NCBI GenBank assembly: GCA_902476265.1
Contig: CABSCP010000044.1
Location: 1 to 36,275, forward strand
Reading direction: 5' to 3'
Source: an uncultured Lachnospiraceae bacterium
Lineage (GTDB): Bacteria; Bacillota; Clostridia; Lachnospirales; Lachnospiraceae
Length of the DNA stretch: 36,275 nucleotides
The notes beneath the pieces are model-generated. The model did no database searches. It was not told the DNA's origin and worked only from the letters and a program-made list of their open reading frames with translations. Positions 7,329 through 15,639 of the stretch are shown here, one piece after another. Positions within the stretch are counted from its first letter, which is position 1; each line of letters starts with the position of its first letter. The position numbers were made by a program, and so were the translations under genes.

Positions 7329-7405
7329 TTCAGATGTGACCAAAGATAGGACGGCGGCAGATACAGCAAAAACGGAGAATAAAGATTTTAAAGGAGGAAA
7401 CGGAT

Positions 7406-8473
7406 ATGATTCAGGCAGGAATAATCGGAGCGACAGGCTATGCGGGAGGGGAACTGGTACGGATTTTGACGGGGCATAAGGATGTGGAAATCAAGTGGTA
7501 TGGTTCCCGCAGTTATATTGACAAACGATATGCGGATGTGTACCAAAACATGTTTCGGATTGTGGAAGATATCTGCAAAGATGATAATTTGAAAGAACTG
7601 GCCGATCAGGTGGATGTGATTTTTACGGCAACGCCTCAGGGATTTCTGGCTTCCGTGCTGGATGAGGAAATCCTTTCCAAAGTGAAGGTGATCGATCTGA
7701 GCGCCGACTACCGGATTAAGGATGTGAATGTTTATGAAGAATGGTACGGCATCGAACACAAATCCCCGCAGTTTATCGGGGAAGCCGTCTACGGCCTTTG
7801 CGAGATCAACCGGGAAGCGGTGAAATCCGCCCGTCTGGTGGCCAATCCCGGCTGTTATCCCACCTGTTCCACCCTTTCCGTCTATCCCCTTTTAAAGGAA
7901 GGTCTGATCGACCCGGCAACCATCATCATTGATGCCAAGAGCGGAACTTCCGGCGCAGGCCGGGGGGCCAAAGTGGCAAACCTTTACTGTGAGGTGAATG
8001 AAAACATCAAGGCTTACGGCGTGGCAGGGCATCGGCACACGCCGGAAATTGAAGAACAGTTCTCCTATGCGGCGGGGGAACCGGTGATCCTGAATTTCAC
8101 CCCTCATCTCGTGCCCATGAACAGAGGCATTCTGATCACGGCCTACGCTTCCTTAAAAGAGATCCGGCAGCCGGACGGCAGCTTTTCAATGCCCACCCGA
8201 GAACAGGTGTATGCCGCCTATGAAAAATATTTTAAAAAAGAAAAATTTGTCCGTCTTCTCCCGGACGGCGTATGCCCGGAAACCAAATGGGTGGAAGGCA
8301 GCAACTATGTGGATGTGAATTTCAAGATTGATTCCCGGACCGGACGGATCATCATGATGGGCGCCATGGACAATCTGGTGAAAGGCGCAGCGGGGCAGGC
8401 GGTACAGAACATGAATCTGATGTTCGGACTGCCGGAGGACGAAGGGCTCGATCTGGTTCCCATGTTCCCGTAA
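7406..8473 (+). CDS. argC: N-acetyl-gamma-glutamyl-phosphate reductase
   Basis: 355 residues, ATG start with AGGAGG. The N-terminal GIIGATGYAGGELVRIL nucleotide-binding motif, catalytic Cys at about residue 150 in NPGCYPT, SGTSGAGRGAK, and AGHRHTPEIEEQ with a catalytic His identify ArgC. It reduces N-acetylglutamyl phosphate to the semialdehyde with NADPH. Here argC stands alone: argJ, argB and argD lie 10 kb downstream beyond the siroheme/sulfite-reductase block. It has its own ArgR-controlled promoter. No intrinsic terminator was found after it before the promoter at 8535. Confidence 0.97.
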   Translation: MIQAGIIGATGYAGGELVRILTGHKDVEIKWYGSRSYIDKRYADVYQNMFRIVEDICKDDNLKELADQVDVIFTATPQGFLASVLDEEILSKVKVIDLSADYRIKDVNVYEEWYGIEHKSPQFIGEAVYGLCEINREAVKSARLVANPGCYPTCSTLSVYPLLKEGLIDPATIIIDAKSGTSGAGRGAKVANLYCEVNENIKAYGVAGHRHTPEIEEQFSYAAGEPVILNFTPHLVPMNRGILITAYASLKEIRQPDGSFSMPTREQVYAAYEKYFKKEKFVRLLPDGVCPETKWVEGSNYVDVNFKIDSRTGRIIMMGAMDNLVKGAAGQAVQNMNLMFGLPEDEGLDLVPMFP

Positions 8474-8534
8474 GAAAAGCGGAATGTCAGCTGAAACCAT
8501 AAGAAATATTTATCATACCAGTAGAATTTATTAT

Positions 8535-8563
8535 TTTACTTTATTTTTAACCTGTTATAAAAT
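8535..8563 (+). promoter_or_regulatory. Promoter of the sulfite-reductase-fusion/siroheme operon
   Basis: TTTACT (8535-8540), 17-bp spacer, TAAAAT (8558-8563). The predicted start of transcription is near 8570, giving a leader of about 90 nt. Confidence 0.6.
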
Positions 8564-8569
8564 GGGAAG

Positions 8570-8660
8570 CGATGCGTCGGGCCAAAGTGCCCGTCTGTCG
8601 AAAGAAAGACGGCCGCAAAGAATATACCGGGCAGTCGTCAAAAAGAACAGGGGATAAGTC
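8570..8660 (+). promoter_or_regulatory. Candidate structured 5' leader RNA
   Basis: Three GC-rich segments can pair in mutually exclusive ways. CGGGC (8578-8582) or CGGGC (8628-8632) can pair with GCCCG (8589-8593). The latter also overlaps CCGTCT (8591-8596), which pairs with AGACGG (8607-8612) in a hairpin capped by a GAAA tetraloop (8600-8603). Conserved-looking GCAAAG follows at 8615-8620. No known riboswitch class was matched with confidence. Confidence 0.4.
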
Positions 8661-11246
8661 ATGAAATTACTGGTGATCGGCGGTGTGGCGGCCGGAACAA
8701 AAGCAGCCGCAAAATTCAGACGGGTCAATCCGGAAGCGGAAGTGACCATTGTGACAAAAGGAAAGGATATTTCTTATGCGGGCTGCGGCCTTCCTTATTA
8801 TGTGGGCGGTGTGATCGGGGAGAAAGAACAGCTCATCGTGAATACACCCGAAAAGTACAGCGCTCTCACAGGCGCTATGGTGTACACTCAGCGGGAAGTG
8901 GTCTCGCTGGATGTGGAAGAGAAAAAAGCGGTGGCGAAAAATCTGCGCACGGGCGCGGAGGAAACCTATGAATATGATACCTGTATCGTGGCATCCGGGG
9001 CGTCTCCCGTAGTGCCGCCCCTTCCCGGGCTGAATCTGCCGGGAGTTTTCACCATGCGCACGCCGGAGGATGCCATTGAAGCGAGGGAATACATAGAGCG
9101 CGTTTCCGGAAAACAGGCCGTGGTTGTGGGCGGCGGCTTTATCGGTCTGGAAGTGGCGGAAAACCTGCAGGAAAAAGGTTTTTCGGTGAAAGTGATCGAT
9201 ATGGCGCCTCAGATCATGCCCGGTTTTGATGTAGAGATGGCGGATTTTGCAGTGCGCCATCTGGGGAAGAAGGGGATTTCCGTCCTCACTTCCACAAAGC
9301 TGATGGGGGTGACAGGAAGCGCCAGGGCGGAAGGCGTACAGACGGATAAAGGGCTGCTGGCGGCCGACGTGGTGATCCTTTCCATCGGAATCCGTCCGAA
9401 TACCGGATTTTTAAAGGATACCGGCATAGAGATGTATAAAGGCACCGTTTTGGTGGACGAAACACTTGCAACGAACAAAAAAGACGTATATGCTATAGGT
9501 GACTGTGCGATGGTGAAAAACCGTCTTACCGGCGCGCCCCAGTGGTCCCCCATGGGATCTTCCGCAAATATGGAAGGGCGTACCCTGGCTCTGCATCTGG
9601 GCGGGAAGGACGTTACCTATCCCGGCGTGCTGGGCACCGGCGTGGTGAAGCTGCCCGGCCTTTCCGGCGGAAGGACCGGCCTTTCCGAAGAACAGGCAAA
9701 AGCGGCCGGATACGACACGATATGCGGCCTGCTGGTCACCGATGACAAAGCGCACTATTATCCCGGTTCGGCCTGGTTTGCCGTCAAGCTGGTGGCGGAC
9801 AGAAAGACCCATAAGCTTTTGGGCGTGCAGGTGTTGGGACCCGGCGCTGTGGATAAGGTGACGGATGTGGGCGTGATGGCGGTCACCATGGGAGCGGCCC
9901 TGGAAGAGCTGACGAATCTGGATCTTTCCTATGCCCCTCCTTTTTCCACGGCCATTCATCCCTTTGTACAGGCGGTGCAGCTTTTGCTCAATAAAATAAA
10001 CGGGGACATGGACAGCTTTACCCCGGCGGAATATCTGGCCGGCGCTGCAGAAGGATACCGTGTGGTGGATGTAAACCCTGCAGGACCCACCATTCCGGGA
10101 GCGGTCTATGTGGATCTTCTGTCCGTAAAAGGAGAGGTGCCCGGCCTTGCGAAGGACGAGAAGCTTCTCTTAGTCTGCGCCAAGGGAAAACGTTCTTATC
10201 TGCTGCAGAACCGGTTGAAGGCCTATGGCTATACCAATACGAAAGTGCTGGAAGGTTCGGTATTTTTCAATGTGGTAAAAACAGAGAAAAAGCCGGGAAC
10301 GGTGACGGTTTCCCAAGAGGAGATCACCCGCGTGAAGGCGCTGGGCTGCCTGCACAATAAAGGGACCGATAATTTTAACATCCGCATCATCACCAGGAAC
10401 GGGAAAATCACCGCGGCGGAACAGATTAAAATTGCGGAAGCGGCGGAAAAATTCGGCAGCGGCGAGGTTGTGATGACCACCCGGCTGACCATGGAAATTC
10501 TGGGAGTTCCTTTTGACAGGATCGAAGAGCTTCGCGCCTTTTTGGCGGAAGCAGGGCTGGAGACCGGCGGCACCGGTTCCAAAGTCCGTCCGGTGGTGTC
10601 CTGTAAAGGAACCACCTGCCAGTACGGCCTGCTGGACAGCTTTGCGCTTTCCGAAAAGATTCATGAGCGTTTTTACCACGGCTATGCATCCGTGAAACTG
10701 CCTCATAAGTTCAAAATTGCGGTAGGCGGATGCCCCAATAACTGTGTGAAACCCAATCTGAACGATTTCGGCATTGTGGGACAGAAGGTGCCGGTACTGG
10801 ATCCGGAAAAATGCAGAGGCTGTGGCAGCTGTCAGGTGACCTCCGTCTGTCCGGTAGGCGCAGCGAAAGTGACGGACAATAAGCTGGTGATCGATCCCGA
10901 TCAGTGCAATAACTGCGGGCGCTGTGTGGGGAAATGTCCTTTTGGCGCGATGGAAAACGGTGTCACCGGGTATCGGGTATCCATCGGAGGCCGCTGGGGA
11001 AAGAGCGTTGCCCACGGAAAACTGCTGGATAAAGTATTCCTGGAGGAAGAAGAGGTTCTCTCTGTTTTGGAAAAAGCGATCCTGCTTTTCCGGGAACAGG
11101 GAAAAACCGGGGAACGTTTTGCGGATACCGTTGACAGGCTGGGCTTTGAAAATGTGCAGGCACAGCTGTTATCCGACGATATTCTCAGGAGAAAAGAGGA
11201 AATTATCGGCGCGAAGCTGCATTTAAAGGGCGGCGCGACCTGTTAA
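8661..11246 (+). CDS. Fusion: CoA-disulfide/persulfide reductase-like flavoprotein + rhodanese + siroheme sulfite/nitrite reductase + 2[4Fe-4S]
   Basis: 861 residues. Residues 1-445 form a CoADR/Nox-type FAD-NAD(P)H oxidoreductase: dinucleotide motif at 5-12, redox Cys42 in SYAGCGLPYY, NADH motif VVGGGFIGLE, FAD motif YAIGDCA (278-282) and YAPPFS. Residues about 455-545 form a rhodanese domain with active-site Cys506 (VCAKGKRSY). Residues about 555-700 form a nitrite/sulfite reductase half with siroheme-[4Fe-4S] cysteines C648, C653, C691 and C695. A two-cluster ferredoxin insert follows (C718/721/724/730 and C749/752/755/759), then the reductase tail (YRVSIGGRWGKS). Inference: one soluble polypeptide passes NADH electrons to a siroheme that reduces sulfite (or nitrite), with the rhodanese handling persulfide sulfur. 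It leads the siroheme-biosynthesis operon. Confidence 0.88.
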   Translation: MKLLVIGGVAAGTKAAAKFRRVNPEAEVTIVTKGKDISYAGCGLPYYVGGVIGEKEQLIVNTPEKYSALTGAMVYTQREVVSLDVEEKKAVAKNLRTGAEETYEYDTCIVASGASPVVPPLPGLNLPGVFTMRTPEDAIEAREYIERVSGKQAVVVGGGFIGLEVAENLQEKGFSVKVIDMAPQIMPGFDVEMADFAVRHLGKKGISVLTSTKLMGVTGSARAEGVQTDKGLLAADVVILSIGIRPNTGFLKDTGIEMYKGTVLVDETLATNKKDVYAIGDCAMVKNRLTGAPQWSPMGSSANMEGRTLALHLGGKDVTYPGVLGTGVVKLPGLSGGRTGLSEEQAKAAGYDTICGLLVTDDKAHYYPGSAWFAVKLVADRKTHKLLGVQVLGPGAVDKVTDVGVMAVTMGAALEELTNLDLSYAPPFSTAIHPFVQAVQLLLNKINGDMDSFTPAEYLAGAAEGYRVVDVNPAGPTIPGAVYVDLLSVKGEVPGLAKDEKLLLVCAKGKRSYLLQNRLKAYGYTNTKVLEGSVFFNVVKTEKKPGTVTVSQEEITRVKALGCLHNKGTDNFNIRIITRNGKITAAEQIKIAEAAEKFGSGEVVMTTRLTMEILGVPFDRIEELRAFLAEAGLETGGTGSKVRPVVSCKGTTCQYGLLDSFALSEKIHERFYHGYASVKLPHKFKIAVGGCPNNCVKPNLNDFGIVGQKVPVLDPEKCRGCGSCQVTSVCPVGAAKVTDNKLVIDPDQCNNCGRCVGKCPFGAMENGVTGYRVSIGGRWGKSVAHGKLLDKVFLEEEEVLSVLEKAILLFREQGKTGERFADTVDRLGFENVQAQLLSDDILRRKEEIIGAKLHLKGGATC

Positions 11247-11323
11247 AAGAAACGATGTGGGCCGGGCCTGAAGGAAGGCGCGGCCTGCTGTGGATGAACC
11301 GCAGAAGAAGGAGCCGTAGGAAC

Positions 11324-12448
11324 ATGGAATGTATCAGTATCAGCTATAAGACGGCGGATGCCAGGCAGCGTCAGCCTTTCGTTTTTTCCAAAGAGGATGC
11401 CGGGGCATTTCTGCCGGAAATTCTGGCGCTTGAAAAGGTGGAACAATGCGTGCTTTTATCCACCTGCAACCGGACGGAGATTTATGTGCAGGGAAATGAA
11501 GCTGTTTTTTCACAGCTGGAGGAGCTGCTGGCTGCAGCGTGTCAAAGAGAAGCCGACGAGGTGCGGCAGCTGGCCAGGCGTTACCAGGGGAAAAAGGCGG
11601 TAAAGCACCTGTTTTTGGTGACCTGCGGAATGGACTCCATGGTGATCGGAGAGGACGAAATTTTAGGGCAGGTCCGGGAAGCTTATCTGCGTTCTGCACA
11701 GGCGGGCGGGACAGGGTATGAACTGAATACGGTTTTTCAGGCGGCCCTGGCCTGTGCAAAACGGATCAAAACGGAAACAAAGCTGTCGAAAACCTCTGTA
11801 TCCGTCGCAACGCTGGCGGCAAATGAAGTGTTCCGGCTGCAGAAATCACCGAAAACCGTACTGTTGATGGGCAGCACCGGACAGATCGGCGGAATCATTT
11901 TAAAAAATATCCTGAGCAAAGGGGACACCAGAGTCATCGCTACCGTCCGGTCCCATAAGGGGATCCGGCAGGACGGTTCGGGGCTGGTGGAGAACGTGGA
12001 TTATAAAGACCGCTACGACTACCTGGAAGAAGCGGACGTGATCATATCCGCCACTGCAAGCCCCCACTATACGATCACTGCGGGGAAGGCAGGAGAGGCC
12101 ATGCGCACGCCGAAGGACAGATTGTTTCTGGATGTTTCCATCCCTGCCGACATCGACGAAAAAATCGCCCTGATGGAGAACTGCCGTTTGATTACCATCG
12201 ATGATTTCCGACGGCTGGCAGAGGAAAACAATACAAAGAAAAAGCAGGCGGTGCTGGACGCCCGGGAAATCCTGGAAGAGGAAACGGATGTCCTTTTTAA
12301 AACCCTTTCCTTCCACCAGGCGGCGGGAAAGCTGGCAGGGTGGAAAGAAAAATACGAAGGGTATTCCTTTGAAAAACTTCTTTTTAAACTGCGGGATGAA
12401 ATGGACAGCGTGTCCTTTGAAGCGGTTCTGGAAGCGCTGGACCGTTGA
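11324..12448 (+). CDS. hemA: Glutamyl-tRNA reductase
   Basis: 374 residues from ATG 11324 (MECISISYKTADARQRQ), with AAGGAG upstream; the longer open frame from 11255 adds a low-complexity basic tail and is not used. Catalytic Cys48 sits in LLSTCNRTEIY. GMDSMVIGEDEILGQVREAY and the NADPH motif LLMGSTGQIGG follow. It reduces glutamyl-tRNA to glutamate-1-semialdehyde, the committed step of C5 tetrapyrrole synthesis. It is somewhat shorter than the usual 410-430 residues, because the C-terminal dimerisation region is short. It is the second gene of the operon, supplying precursor for siroheme. Confidence 0.95.
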   Translation: MECISISYKTADARQRQPFVFSKEDAGAFLPEILALEKVEQCVLLSTCNRTEIYVQGNEAVFSQLEELLAAACQREADEVRQLARRYQGKKAVKHLFLVTCGMDSMVIGEDEILGQVREAYLRSAQAGGTGYELNTVFQAALACAKRIKTETKLSKTSVSVATLAANEVFRLQKSPKTVLLMGSTGQIGGIILKNILSKGDTRVIATVRSHKGIRQDGSGLVENVDYKDRYDYLEEADVIISATASPHYTITAGKAGEAMRTPKDRLFLDVSIPADIDEKIALMENCRLITIDDFRRLAEENNTKKKQAVLDAREILEEETDVLFKTLSFHQAAGKLAGWKEKYEGYSFEKLLFKLRDEMDSVSFEAVLEALDR

Positions 12449-12472
12449 AACAGGAGTGAGAGGAGGGGGCAT

Positions 12473-13102
12473 ATGGGATATTTTCCTTTTTTTATGGAGA
12501 TAGAGGGTAAAAAGGGGGTCATTGCAGGAGGCGGCCGGATTGCGGCAAGGAAGGTGGAGAAACTGCTGGAATTCGGCCCGAATCTGGTGGTGATCGCTCC
12601 GGACTTTGAAGAAAGCCTGGAGCGGCTGTGTGAAAAACAGGAATCGGTTTCCCTGGTGAAGCGTAGGATTACAGAGGAAGACCTGGCGGAAGCGGCTTTT
12701 GTGATCGCGGCCACCGATGAGGAAGCCGTTAACGGGCAGATTTCGGAATATTGCAGGCGACATTGCATTCCGGTGAATGTGGTGGATGACCGGGAAAAAT
12801 GTACCTTCTTTTTTCCGGCTCTGATCAAACAGGGGCCTTTGACGGTGGGGATTTCCACGGACGGAAGAAGTCCGGCGGGGGCCGCCTGGGTGCGCCGCCG
12901 CCTGCAGCAGGAGCTGCCGGACGGAATCGGGGAAACCATAGAGCTTTTGGGACAGCTGCGGGAGGAAGTGCTGTTGTCCTGCACCGACCAGAGAAAAAGG
13001 GCGGATATGTTAGAAAAGCTGTTCACATACAGCCTGCGCCGGGAGGGGGAAGTGCCCCTGGAAGAACTGCGGGCGCTTCTGCACGGAATGCTTTCCGGCT
13101 GA
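12473..13102 (+). CDS. Precorrin-2 dehydrogenase / sirohydrochlorin ferrochelatase (CysG N-domain/Met8 type)
   Basis: 209 residues, ATG start with AGGAGG. N-terminal NAD motif IAGGGRIAARKVEKLL, then VNVVDDREKCTFFFPALI (the conserved Asp region at 105-106), GISTDGRSPAGAAWVRRRLQ, and a helical C-terminal part. It oxidises precorrin-2 to sirohydrochlorin with NAD. Met8/CysG-type homologues also insert Fe2+. No separate sirB/cbiX-like chelatase is in the operon, so this protein probably does both steps, but dehydrogenase-only homologues (SirC/YlnF) are known. It sits between hemA and hemC with short gaps. Confidence 0.9.
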   Translation: MGYFPFFMEIEGKKGVIAGGGRIAARKVEKLLEFGPNLVVIAPDFEESLERLCEKQESVSLVKRRITEEDLAEAAFVIAATDEEAVNGQISEYCRRHCIPVNVVDDREKCTFFFPALIKQGPLTVGISTDGRSPAGAAWVRRRLQQELPDGIGETIELLGQLREEVLLSCTDQRKRADMLEKLFTYSLRREGEVPLEELRALLHGMLSG

Positions 13103-13116
13103 AAGGAGATTCACGG

Positions 13117-14055
13117 ATGGAGACAGTGAGAATCGGGACGAGAGGAAGCCGTCTGGCGCTGATCCAGGCGGAAATGGCCTGCCGGGCGCTGGAAGAAGCC
13201 CATACAGGAATACGGACAAAGCTGGTCGTTCTTCACACAAAGGGAGACAGAATACTGGATAAACCGCTGGCCGAAATCGGCGATAAGGGGCTGTTTGTCT
13301 CGGAGTTTGAACAGGCCATTCTGGACGGACGGATTGATCTGGCCGTCCATTCCGCCAAAGATCTTCCCATGCAGACGGCGGAAGGGCTTACCATTGGGGC
13401 GGTGCTCAAACGCGCGGACGTGAGGGATGTGCTGGCGGTAAAAAAGGAGGACGGACTGCCCGGCGCCGGAAAAGAATTTGTGCTGGGCACCGGGAGCCAG
13501 CGGAGAGGGCTCCTGGCACAGCAGCGCTGGGAGGGCATCCGTTTAAAGCAGATCCGGGGCAATGTGGAAAGCCGCTTAAAAAAGCTGGCGGAAGGGGAGT
13601 ATGACGGCATCCTTCTGGCGAAAGCGGGGCTGGACAGACTGGGGATCGATGCCCTCAGCCATCCGGAATTTTCTTTTTATCCTCTGGAGCCGGAGGCTTT
13701 TCTTCCCGCGGCCTGCCAGGGAATCATCGCCCTGGAAGCGGCCGGAGGGAGTGAAACGGCGGAGCTGCTGGCAGCTGTTTCGGACAGGGAAACCGAACTT
13801 GTTTTTCAGGTGGAAAGAGAAGTGCTGTCCCTTCTGCAGGCGGATTGCAGCGAGCCGGCGGCAGCCTGGTGCCGGAGAGAGGGAAGCGCCCTTTTACTGG
13901 ATGTGATGTACGGCGGTGTCAGAGCTTCGGGAACCTGCTTTCTGCCAAAGCGGACGGGAGAGGGGGAAGCGGACGGGGAAAATCCGGCCGTTCTTCGGGA
14001 GGCATTGGCCATGGCGGCCAAAACGGTGGACATTCTGAAAGGAGCAGGGAAGTGA
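13117..14055 (+). CDS. hemC: Hydroxymethylbilane synthase (porphobilinogen deaminase)
   Basis: 312 residues from ATG 13117 (METVRIGTRGSRLALIQ), with AAAGGAGAT upstream; an open frame reaching back to 12799 overlaps the previous gene and is a shadow. Motifs: KGDRILDKPLAEIGDKGLF, DLAVHSAKDLP, GTGSQRR, IRGNVESRL and LLAKAGLDRLG. Cys244 in LQADCSEPA aligns with the cysteine that carries the dipyrromethane cofactor. It joins four porphobilinogen units. The stop codon lies two bases before the start of the next gene, so expression is probably translationally coupled. Confidence 0.96.
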   Translation: METVRIGTRGSRLALIQAEMACRALEEAHTGIRTKLVVLHTKGDRILDKPLAEIGDKGLFVSEFEQAILDGRIDLAVHSAKDLPMQTAEGLTIGAVLKRADVRDVLAVKKEDGLPGAGKEFVLGTGSQRRGLLAQQRWEGIRLKQIRGNVESRLKKLAEGEYDGILLAKAGLDRLGIDALSHPEFSFYPLEPEAFLPAACQGIIALEAAGGSETAELLAAVSDRETELVFQVEREVLSLLQADCSEPAAAWCRREGSALLLDVMYGGVRASGTCFLPKRTGEGEADGENPAVLREALAMAAKTVDILKGAGK

Positions 14056-14057
14056 GG

Positions 14058-15635
14058 ATGAAAAGAGGCGGCGTGATACTGGTGGGAGCAGGCTGCGGCG
14101 ATCCGGGGCTTTTGACACTCAATGGATTTCGTTTTCTGAAAGAATGCGAGGTTTTGGTTTATGACAGCCTGGTTTCGGAAGAACTGACCGGGCTGGCAGG
14201 AAAAGACTGTGAAAAAATCTATGTGGGAAAGCGGTATGGGCAGCATTCCATGCGTCAGGAGGAAATCAATGCCATTCTGATCGAAAAGGCCTCTCAGGGA
14301 AAACTTGTGGTGCGTTTGAAAGGCGGGGATCCGTATGTGTTTGGCAGAGGCGGAGAGGAAATGCTGGCGTTAAAGGCTGCGGGGATCGAATGCAGCGAGG
14401 TGCCGGGTATCACGTCCGCCATCGCTGCGCCCGCCCAGGCCGGCATACCGGTGACACACAGAGGAATGGCGCGCAGCGTGACCGTGGTGACAGGCACCAC
14501 ACTGGAGGAAGACAGTGATGCAGGAGCAGGACCGGGCATGGATTTTGCAACGCTGGCCAGGCTGGAAGGAACGCTGGTGATTCTCATGGGGATGCACCAT
14601 CTGGAAAAAATCGCCCAAAACCTGATCCGCGCGGGGAAGGACCCGGAGACGCCCGCCGCTGTGATCATGGAAGCGGGATTTGCAGGACAGCGGTGCGTCA
14701 GAGGACCGCTGGAACAGATCGCAGCCCTTTCCCGGGAAGCGGGACTGTCGTCTCCGGCGGTGATCGTCATCGGAAATACGGCAAAACTGTGCCTCTTGGG
14801 AGAGGGGGAGAAGAGATTTGGGGCAGGAAGAGAAACGGCGGCTTTCGGCGCCGAAGAAGAAGTGCGGCGGGGGCCCCTTGCAGGTCTCCGGATCGGCGTC
14901 ACCGGAACGCCGGATTTTGCAAAAAGGCTGCAGAAAGCCCTGAGGGAAAAAGGAGCCTGTCCGCTGGATTTTTCCTTTATGAAGCTGATCAAAACCGGGG
15001 CGCCCCTGCCGGATCCCTATCAGGCATCCTGGCTGGTGTTCACGAGCCCTAACGGGGTAACCCTTTTCTTCGAAAAAATGAAAGAAGAACGGCTGGATTT
15101 CCGCAGTCTGGGGAAACGGAAATTTGCGGTGATCGGGCCGGGCACCGGACGGGCGCTGGAAGCGGAAGGGTTTTACGCGGATTATATGCCGGAAGTTTAC
15201 GACGCCGCCCATCTGGCCCAGGGGCTGTCGGAGCGGATCCTTTCGGAAAGGACAGGACAGGAAGAGGACAGAAAAGTTTTCTTTTTGCGGTCTGCAGGCG
15301 GCAACCCGGTACTGCCGGAGGTCTTTGCGGAAAAAAAGATCCCCTTTGAGGACTATCCGCTGTATGAGCTGGGAACGGATGCGAAAAAATGCAGAACGCT
15401 GTCCCATATCCCGGCGGACTATATCGTGTTCGGCAGCGCCTCCGGCGCAAAGGCATGGATGAAGCAGGAGGCTGGCAGGAAGCCTTTGAAAAAATATGTC
15501 TGTATCGGGGAACAATGTGCAAAAATACTTGCACAAAAAGGCATTTCGGATTATATTACGGGTGAGCCTTATACCATAGAGGGCGTGATCGCCTGTCTGT
15601 GCGCAGAGCAGGACAGGAATATAAAAGGGGAATGA
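14058..15635 (+). CDS. cobA-hemD: Fused uroporphyrinogen-III C-methyltransferase and uroporphyrinogen-III synthase
   Basis: 525 residues from ATG 14058, with GAGG just upstream inside the hemC stop region. Residues 1-245 are the SAM-dependent methyltransferase (VGAGCGDPGLLTL, VVRLKGGDPYVFGRGGEE, VPGITSAIAAPAQAGIPVTH, VVTGTT). After a linker, residues about 274-520 form uroporphyrinogen-III synthase (GLRIGVTGTPDFAKRLQ, WLVFTSPNGV, FAVIGPGTGRALE, DYIVFGSASGA). One chain therefore cyclises hydroxymethylbilane and methylates the product to precorrin-2, committing flux to siroheme or corrinoids rather than haem. Such fusions are common in clostridia. It is separated from hemB by four bases. Confidence 0.95.
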   Translation: MKRGGVILVGAGCGDPGLLTLNGFRFLKECEVLVYDSLVSEELTGLAGKDCEKIYVGKRYGQHSMRQEEINAILIEKASQGKLVVRLKGGDPYVFGRGGEEMLALKAAGIECSEVPGITSAIAAPAQAGIPVTHRGMARSVTVVTGTTLEEDSDAGAGPGMDFATLARLEGTLVILMGMHHLEKIAQNLIRAGKDPETPAAVIMEAGFAGQRCVRGPLEQIAALSREAGLSSPAVIVIGNTAKLCLLGEGEKRFGAGRETAAFGAEEEVRRGPLAGLRIGVTGTPDFAKRLQKALREKGACPLDFSFMKLIKTGAPLPDPYQASWLVFTSPNGVTLFFEKMKEERLDFRSLGKRKFAVIGPGTGRALEAEGFYADYMPEVYDAAHLAQGLSERILSERTGQEEDRKVFFLRSAGGNPVLPEVFAEKKIPFEDYPLYELGTDAKKCRTLSHIPADYIVFGSASGAKAWMKQEAGRKPLKKYVCIGEQCAKILAQKGISDYITGEPYTIEGVIACLCAEQDRNIKGE

Positions 15636-15639
15636 GAAT

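Noticed and set aside
8505..8540. CymR/Rrf2-like operator (ATACC...GAATTTAT) upstream of the sulfite reductase operon
   Set aside because: Only a partial match to a half-remembered consensus; not strong enough to report as a site.
8570..8640. GEMM (c-di-GMP-I) riboswitch
   Set aside because: GGGC-AAA, a GAAA-capped hairpin and GCAAAG are present, but the conserved spacing and the closing GCC pairing are missing.
8562..8657. 31-codon ATG ORF in the leader of the sulfite reductase operon
   Set aside because: No ribosome binding site; its ATG overlaps the predicted -10 box, so it would not be on the transcript.
12799..13116. N-terminal extension of hemC
   Set aside because: It lies entirely within the preceding gene in another frame; the true start at 13117 has an AAAGGAGAT site and matches the family.
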